Shown here piece by piece: positions 45,801 to 50,134 of a stretch of 50,134 nucleotides of DNA. The notes beneath the pieces are model-generated. The model made no database searches and had not been told where the DNA came from. It worked only from the letters and a program-made list of their open reading frames with translations. Location: the NCBI RefSeq assembly GCF_000734965.1, contig NZ_JMTB01000049.1, positions 1 through 50,134 on the forward strand. The letters are read 5' to 3'. Within the stretch, counting starts at the first letter, position 1. Each line of letters starts with the position of its first letter. Origin of the DNA: Trabulsiella guamensis ATCC 49490. Its GTDB lineage: Bacteria; Pseudomonadota; Gammaproteobacteria; Enterobacterales; Enterobacteriaceae. The translations under genes and the position numbers were made by a program.

Positions 45801-46775
45801 ATGAAATACAATACGTTAGGTAAAACAGATCTTAAGGTTTCCCGTCTTTGCCTCGGCTGCATGACGTTCGGTGAGCCCGATCGTGGCAGACACGCCTGGA
45901 CGCTGCCGGAAGAGAGCAGCCGCCCGATCATCAGGCGGGCGCTGGAAGGCGGCATCAACTTCTTTGACACCGCAAACAGCTACTCCGACGGCAGCAGTGA
46001 AGAGATTGTCGGCCGCGCGCTGCGTGATTTCGCCCGCCGCGACGAGGTGGTGGTCGCTACCAAAGTGTTCCACCAGGTCGGTGATTTAGCGGAAGGTCTT
46101 TCCCGCGCCCAGATCCTGCGTTCCATTGACGACAGCCTGAAGCGTCTCGGTATGGAGTATGTTGATCTGCTGCAAATCCACCGCTGGGATTACAACACCC
46201 CCATCGAAGAAACCCTTGAAGCACTGAACGACGTGGTCAAAGCGGGTAAAGCGCGCTACATCGGCGCCTCTTCCATGCACCCGTCGCAGTTTGCTCAGGC
46301 GCTCGACTTGCAGGCGCAAAACGGCTGGGCGCCGTTCGTCACCATGCAGGATCACTACAACCTGATTTACCGCGAAGAAGAGCGGGAGATGCTGCCGCTG
46401 TGCTACAAAGCAGGCGTGGCGGTGATCCCCTGGAGTCCACTGGCACGCGGGCGCTTAACCCGCCCATGGGGAGAAACCACGGCTCGACTGGTCTCTGACG
46501 AGTTCGGCAAAACGCTCTACAGCACCACGGAAGATAACGACGCACAAATTGCGGAACGACTGGCCGTGATTGCCGGGGATCTGGGCGCTACCCGCGCACA
46601 GGTCGCGCTGGCGTGGTTGCTGAGCAAACCAGGCATCGCGGCACCCATTATTGGTACGTCCCGGAAAGAACAGCTTGATGAGTTGTTAAATGCGGTTGAT
46701 ATCACGCTGAAACCGGAGCAGATCGCCGAACTGGAAACGCCATACCAGCCGCACCCGGTGGTGGGGTTTAAATAG
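45801..46775 (+). CDS. yajO: aldo-keto reductase YajO (1-deoxyxylulose-5-phosphate synthase YajO)
   Basis: A 324-residue aldo-keto reductase of the tas/YajO type. The catalytic tetrad regions are visible: Asp and Tyr in FFDTANSYSDGSSEE, Lys in VATKVFHQ, His in LLQIHRWDYN. In E. coli it has been shown to form 1-deoxyxylulose 5-phosphate from ribulose 5-phosphate, feeding thiamine or isoprenoids, which fits its place right after dxs (66 bp gap). GCAGGAG lies upstream of the ATG. Convergent with pgpA across REP repeats. Confidence 0.96.
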   Translation: MKYNTLGKTDLKVSRLCLGCMTFGEPDRGRHAWTLPEESSRPIIRRALEGGINFFDTANSYSDGSSEEIVGRALRDFARRDEVVVATKVFHQVGDLAEGLSRAQILRSIDDSLKRLGMEYVDLLQIHRWDYNTPIEETLEALNDVVKAGKARYIGASSMHPSQFAQALDLQAQNGWAPFVTMQDHYNLIYREEEREMLPLCYKAGVAVIPWSPLARGRLTRPWGETTARLVSDEFGKTLYSTTEDNDAQIAERLAVIAGDLGATRAQVALAWLLSKPGIAAPIIGTSRKEQLDELLNAVDITLKPEQIAELETPYQPHPVVGFK

Positions 46776-46782
46776 TTTTTTT

Positions 46783-46851
46783 GCCCGATGGCGCTTCGCT
46801 TATCGGGCCGGTGAAACCGTAGGCCGGGTAAGGCGGAGCCGCCACCCGGCA
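46783..46851. repeat. REP/BIME element between yajO and pgpA
   Basis: A palindrome with arms GCCCGAT/ATCGGGC (46783-46808) followed by a second one, GGCCGGGTAAGGCGGAGCCG-type, at 46822-46851. The second copy is nearly identical to the right-hand unit at 41024-41053. Confidence 0.9.
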
Positions 46852-46856
46852 CTCAT

Positions 46857-47405
46857 TTAAAATAACCCAATCGGCCAGTGGTGGCCAATCAGATACAAAA
46901 TCCCGGCGGAGATAATCCCGGCGACGATATCATCCACCATGATCCCCATGCCACCATGGACGTTGCGATCGAACCAGCGGATCGGCCACGGTTTCCACAT
47001 ATCAAGAATACGGAAAATCACAAACCCCGCCGCAACCCATTGCCAGTCATTGGTCGGCAATGCCATCAGCGTGATCCACATGCCGATGAACTCATCCCAG
47101 ACAATGCTGCCGTGATCATGAACGCCCATATCTTTCGCCGTCTGGTGACAGAGATAGACGCCGATGCAGATCCCCAGCATCACCACCAGTGAATAGAGCT
47201 GCCACGGCAGTAAGGTCATCAGATACCAGAACGGGATAGCCGCCAGCGACCCCATCGTGCCCGGGACAACCGGGCTTAAGCCACTGCCGAATCCCGTCGC
47301 CAGTAAATGCCACGGATTGAGCAAGTTCAGGCGGCTTTTGGCAACATCTTTAGAGCGAGTCAAAATGATCGTACCCTTTCCAGTCCAGCGTAATATTTTT
47401 GCCAT
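46857..47405 (-). CDS. pgpA: phosphatidylglycerophosphatase A
   Basis: An inner-membrane phosphatase that makes phosphatidylglycerol from its phosphate (family core [43 protein letters not shown]). The start is uncertain. The frame is open from ATG 47405, 56 bp inside thiL. At the place of the E. coli start ([15 protein letters not shown]) the sequence has ACG instead of ATG (47372), and the nearest downstream options are ATT 47366 and TTG 47363 ([12 protein letters not shown]). All overlap the end of thiL, so the genes are translationally linked. Confidence 0.93.
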   Translation of the reverse strand: MAKILRWTGKGTIILTRSKDVAKSRLNLLNPWHLLATGFGSGLSPVVPGTMGSLAAIPFWYLMTLLPWQLYSLVVMLGICIGVYLCHQTAKDMGVHDHGSIVWDEFIGMWITLMALPTNDWQWVAAGFVIFRILDMWKPWPIRWFDRNVHGGMGIMVDDIVAGIISAGILYLIGHHWPIGLF

Positions 47406-48327
47406 CGCGCTGGAAATGCAGCCCTTCCACCTCCGCGCTGATCTGGCCGATGCAGGTGACCGGAATACCTAAATGCCCGACAGCGACATCCATCGCGCCA
47501 CGGTTCAGTTCCGGCACCGTGAAACAAAGCTCGTAATCTTCTCCGCCCGACAATGCCCAGCGCAGCGCCTGTTCGGGGTCAACATGACGCTGCATCGCGT
47601 CGGAGTACGGCATCGCATTGAGATCGAGTCGCGCACCGCAGCGACTGGCCTTCAGGATATGACCGAGGTCGGAAATCAGGCCATCAGACAGATCGATAGC
47701 CGAGCTGGCAAGATCGCGTAGCGCCTGACCGTGCAGAATGCGTGGCGTTGGCCGTAAATGCCGCTGCGTCAGATAGCGAGCGTCGTCTGCCGATTTTACT
47801 TTCAGGCGATCCTGCAAAATCGCCAGTCCCGCCGCGCTGTCACCCGGCGTTCCGGTGACACAAATCCAGTCGCCCGGTTTCGCCCCTGAGCGTTTCAGGG
47901 CGCGCCCCACCGGCACAAAACCATGGATGCCAAGTGTCATTGACAACGGGCCACGCGTGGTATCGCCGCCGATGAGTTGCATATCGTAATAATTGAGCTG
48001 GTCAAACAGGCTGTCGCTGAAAGCCTGCAGCCAGGGTTCATCCACTGTCGGCAGGGTCAGCGCCAGCGTCAGCCACGCCGGGTCAGCCCCCATCGCCGCC
48101 AGATCGCTCAGATTGACCGCCAGCGCTTTATACGCCAGGTCAGCAGGATCGATATCGGGTAGAAAGTGGATGCCAGAAACCAGCGTATCTGTGCTGATCG
48201 CCAGCGTTTGTTTGTCCGGAATATTGAGGAGAGCACAATCGTCGCCGATGCCTGTATCGACGTCGAGACGAGAGCTTCTCACGCGATCAAAATAACGGGC
48301 AATCAGGGAAAATTCACCGCATGCCAT
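47350..48327 (-). CDS. thiL: thiamine-monophosphate kinase
   Basis: Phosphorylates thiamine monophosphate to thiamine diphosphate with ATP, the last step of the pathway. 325 residues as in E. coli, PurM/SelD-type fold: GIGDDCALL (about 27-35), [14 protein letters not shown] (about 70-83), GGDTTRG and the C-terminal SGGEDYEL. Located between nusB and pgpA on the minus strand. A terminator hairpin lies only about 25-60 bp upstream of its start, so expression from nusB must be attenuated or it has its own promoter. Confidence 0.97.
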   Translation of the reverse strand: MACGEFSLIARYFDRVRSSRLDVDTGIGDDCALLNIPDKQTLAISTDTLVSGIHFLPDIDPADLAYKALAVNLSDLAAMGADPAWLTLALTLPTVDEPWLQAFSDSLFDQLNYYDMQLIGGDTTRGPLSMTLGIHGFVPVGRALKRSGAKPGDWICVTGTPGDSAAGLAILQDRLKVKSADDARYLTQRHLRPTPRILHGQALRDLASSAIDLSDGLISDLGHILKASRCGARLDLNAMPYSDAMQRHVDPEQALRWALSGGEDYELCFTVPELNRGAMDVAVGHLGIPVTCIGQISAEVEGLHFQRDGKNITLDWKGYDHFDSL

Positions 48328-48351
48328 ACGTTATGCCTCAGCAGAAGAAAT

Positions 48352-48392
48352 AAAAAAGCCGGAGATGAAGAGTTGACTCTTCTTCCCCGGCC
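48352..48392 (-). terminator. terminator/attenuator between nusB and thiL
   Basis: Minus-strand hairpin with outer arms GCCGG/CCGGC and inner arms GAAGAGT/ACTCTTC, ending in six T. It follows the nusB stop closely and precedes thiL. Confidence 0.75.
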
Positions 48393-48398
48393 TGTCGA

Positions 48399-48818
48399 TT
48401 ACTTTTTGTGGGGGCGAATTACCGGAGCTGCTTTGTCCAGCACGCCATTGACGAACTTGTGGCTGTCTTCCGCACCGAAGGTTTTCGCCAGCTCGATGGC
48501 TTCGTTGATGGCCACTTTGTACGGCACATCATCACGTTTAGAAAGTTCGAAAAGCGCAATACGCAGCACCGCTTTCTCGACCTGGCCCAGCTCGTCAAGC
48601 AGACGGGACAGGTACGGCTTCATCAGGCCGTCGAGATATGCGCTGTTAGTCGCCACTCCGGTCAGCAGTTCACGGAAGTACAGGACATCGACGTCTTTCA
48701 CGTCCTGTTCCGCCAGGAACTGGTATTCAACATCAGCGATGTCGTTTTTGGACAACTGCCAGGAGTAAAGCGCCTGGACAGCACACTCACGGGCGCGGCG
48801 ACGAGCAGCAGGTTTCAC
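48399..48818 (-). CDS. nusB: transcription antitermination factor NusB
   Basis: A 139-residue all-helical RNA-binding protein that binds boxA with NusE (S10) in rRNA and lambda antitermination. The arginine-rich start ([20 protein letters not shown]) and [13 protein letters not shown] are conserved. The start codon is GTG at 48818. Located 21 bp downstream of ribH, as in E. coli. Confidence 0.97.
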   Translation of the reverse strand: MKPAARRRARECAVQALYSWQLSKNDIADVEYQFLAEQDVKDVDVLYFRELLTGVATNSAYLDGLMKPYLSRLLDELGQVEKAVLRIALFELSKRDDVPYKVAINEAIELAKTFGAEDSHKFVNGVLDKAAPVIRPHKK

Positions 48819-48839
48819 GGAATTCCCCTTACAAAAAAA

Positions 48840-49310
48840 TCAGGCCTTGATGGCTTTCAATACATTAATCATTTCAAGCGCGGTCAGTGCAGCTTCTGCA
48901 CCTTTGTTACCGGCTTTAGTGCCAGCACGTTCGATGGCTTGTTCAATGCTTTCAGTGGTCAGAACACCAAAAGCAACCGGGATATCGCAATCCTGAGCGA
49001 CATGCGCCAGGCCATTGCTCGCACCACCGGCCACATATTCGAAGTGCGCGGTACCGCCACGGATCACCGTACCCAGCGCGATAACCGCATCAAATTTACC
49101 GGTCTTCGCCATTACGCTCGCGGCCAGCGGCAGTTCATACGCCCCAGGCACCCACGCCACGGTAATATTTTCATCTTTGACCTGACCAATACGTTTCAGG
49201 GCGTCAATCGCACCGTCCAGCAGGTTGTCATTGATGAAGTTATTGAAACGCGCAATGGTGATGGCAACGCGGGCATCTGGAGTAGCAACGGGTGCTTCGA
49301 TAATGTTCAT
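48840..49310 (-). CDS. ribH: 6,7-dimethyl-8-ribityllumazine synthase
   Basis: Condenses 5-amino-6-ribitylaminouracil with dihydroxybutanone phosphate to lumazine, the penultimate riboflavin step; forms a 60-subunit capsid in E. coli. 156 residues as in E. coli (where it is also called ribE). Motifs: [37 protein letters not shown] with the catalytic histidine near 89, and [11 protein letters not shown]. Between ribD and nusB. Confidence 0.97.
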   Translation of the reverse strand: MNIIEAPVATPDARVAITIARFNNFINDNLLDGAIDALKRIGQVKDENITVAWVPGAYELPLAASVMAKTGKFDAVIALGTVIRGGTAHFEYVAGGASNGLAHVAQDCDIPVAFGVLTTESIEQAIERAGTKAGNKGAEAALTALEMINVLKAIKA

Positions 49311-49384
49311 ACTTTTCCTTTACGGGTTCATTATGGCCCCGCAGGGGGGCGGATTTTATCATAATCTTTTGTGCACTGCTTACT

Positions 49385-50134
49385 TTATGTCGCAGGCGTT
49401 AAATGCAGACACAGATCAGGGCCGACCTGCCGTATCTCGTTGAATTTCAAATGCGGGGCATCAGCCAGTTTCTCAAGCCCCGGTAGTGCGCATAATCCGC
49501 GGGCATCACTGCCTAACAGTGTAGGCGCAAGATAGACAATCAGCTCATCGACCAGGCCCGCCTGCAGTAACGCCCCGGCAAAAGTCGCTCCGGCTTCCAC
49601 CCACAGACTGTTAATTTGCGCTTTGCCCAGTTGCATCATCAATAATACCAGGTCGAGATGACCATTATGCTCAGATATCTGCAACGAACGAACGTTTTCC
49701 GGCCAGTGACGGACATCTTCCTGCGCACGCACCAGCCAGGTTTCTCCCACCTGCTGGGTGATACGGTGTTCCGGCGTCACCAGTCCGGTACGATCGAGCA
49801 CAATTCGCAGCGGCTGGCGCAGATTTTCGCGCGGGTAAATCGTCTGAGACTGGCTGTCTAATTCGTCCCAGCGTACGGTAAGCGCCGGGTCGTCCGCCAG
49901 CACCGTCGCGCTGGTGGTCAGAATGGCATGGCTTTGCGCACGCAGACGCTGTACGTCACGGCGGGCCGCCGGGGAGGTTATCCACTGGCTCTCGCCACTG
50001 GCCATCGCAGTGCGACCATCCAGTGATGCGCCAAGCTTGAGTTGAATGTAGGGGAAACCGGTGCGCATGCGCTTCAGGAAGCCTTTGTTCAGCGCCTCGG
50101 CCTCGTTCATCATCAGACCGTGGCTGACCTCAAT
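49385..50134 (-). CDS. ribD: riboflavin biosynthesis protein RibD, 5' end cut by the right window edge
   Basis: The frame is open from the last base of the window and gives 249 residues, about residues 119-367 of the E. coli protein. Visible is the end of the deaminase domain (IEVSHGLMMNEAEALNKGFL) and the whole C-terminal reductase domain (FPYIQLKLGASLDGRTA, SGESQWITSPAARRDVQ, WVEAGATFAGALLQAGLVDE). The reductase converts the deaminated pyrimidine to its ribityl form with NADPH. The zinc-dependent deaminase motifs are outside the window. An internal ATG at 50113 is not the true start. Lies 74 bp before ribH. Confidence 0.97.
   Translation of the reverse strand: MEVSHGLMMNEAEALNKGFLKRMRTGFPYIQLKLGASLDGRTAMASGESQWITSPAARRDVQRLRAQSHAILTTSATVLADDPALTVRWDELDSQSQTIYPRENLRQPLRIVLDRTGLVTPEHRITQQVGETWLVRAQEDVRHWPENVRSLQISEHNGHLDLVLLMMQLGKAQINSLWVEAGATFAGALLQAGLVDELIVYLAPTLLGSDARGLCALPGLEKLADAPHLKFNEIRQVGPDLCLHLTPAT

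Overview
The window is chromosomal DNA of a member of the Enterobacteriaceae. From about 7.3 kb to the right edge, gene content, order, strand and protein lengths follow the Escherichia coli block from ffs/ybaZ to ribD, with protein sequences close to but clearly distinct from E. coli. A Citrobacter- or Enterobacter-like genus is my inference; no rRNA or other decisive marker is present.

Left part (1 to about 7.3 kb) is accessory and differs from the E. coli K-12 arrangement as I remember it. It holds the 5' 873 codons of a lacZ-type beta-galactosidase (minus strand, running off the left edge), a YczE/YitT-type membrane protein gene just upstream of it, a divergent MocR-type regulator, an A+T-rich stretch with a translationally coupled pair of small genes (ribbon-helix-helix protein plus an unrecognised 71-residue partner), a CENP-V/GFA-family zinc protein, and a TetR regulator divergent from a YjgH-type RidA protein with a 26-bp perfect-arm operator between them. 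The 4.5S RNA gene ffs lies close to the boundary with the conserved backbone.

Backbone: atl (ybaZ), ybaY, tesB; the ammonium module glnK-amtB with a sigma-54 promoter and an NtrC site; the ABC half-transporters mdlA-mdlB with the Lrp-type regulator decR upstream; cof, ybaE, queC; fadM and ybaV; ppiD; hupB; the protein quality-control cluster lon, clpX, clpP, tig; bolA; yajG-ampG (muropeptide recycling); the cytochrome bo3 operon cyoABCDE; yajR, yajQ, panE, yajL; thiI; the operon xseB-ispA-dxs (isoprenoid precursors) followed by yajO; then minus-strand pgpA, thiL, nusB, ribH and the C-terminal two thirds of ribD, which runs off the right edge. Thiamine and isoprenoid metabolism meet here (thiI, dxs, thiL, cof, yajO), next to riboflavin synthesis (ribD, ribH).

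The two genes cut by the window edges (lacZ, ribD) were read directly from the sequence. No tRNA, CRISPR array, insertion sequence or prophage gene was seen. REP-type palindromes occupy two convergent gene ends. The least explained material is the small gene pair at 4971-5431, an RHH-like gene remnant with an in-frame stop between queC and fadM (19137-19289), and the TetR/YjgH/GFA cluster.
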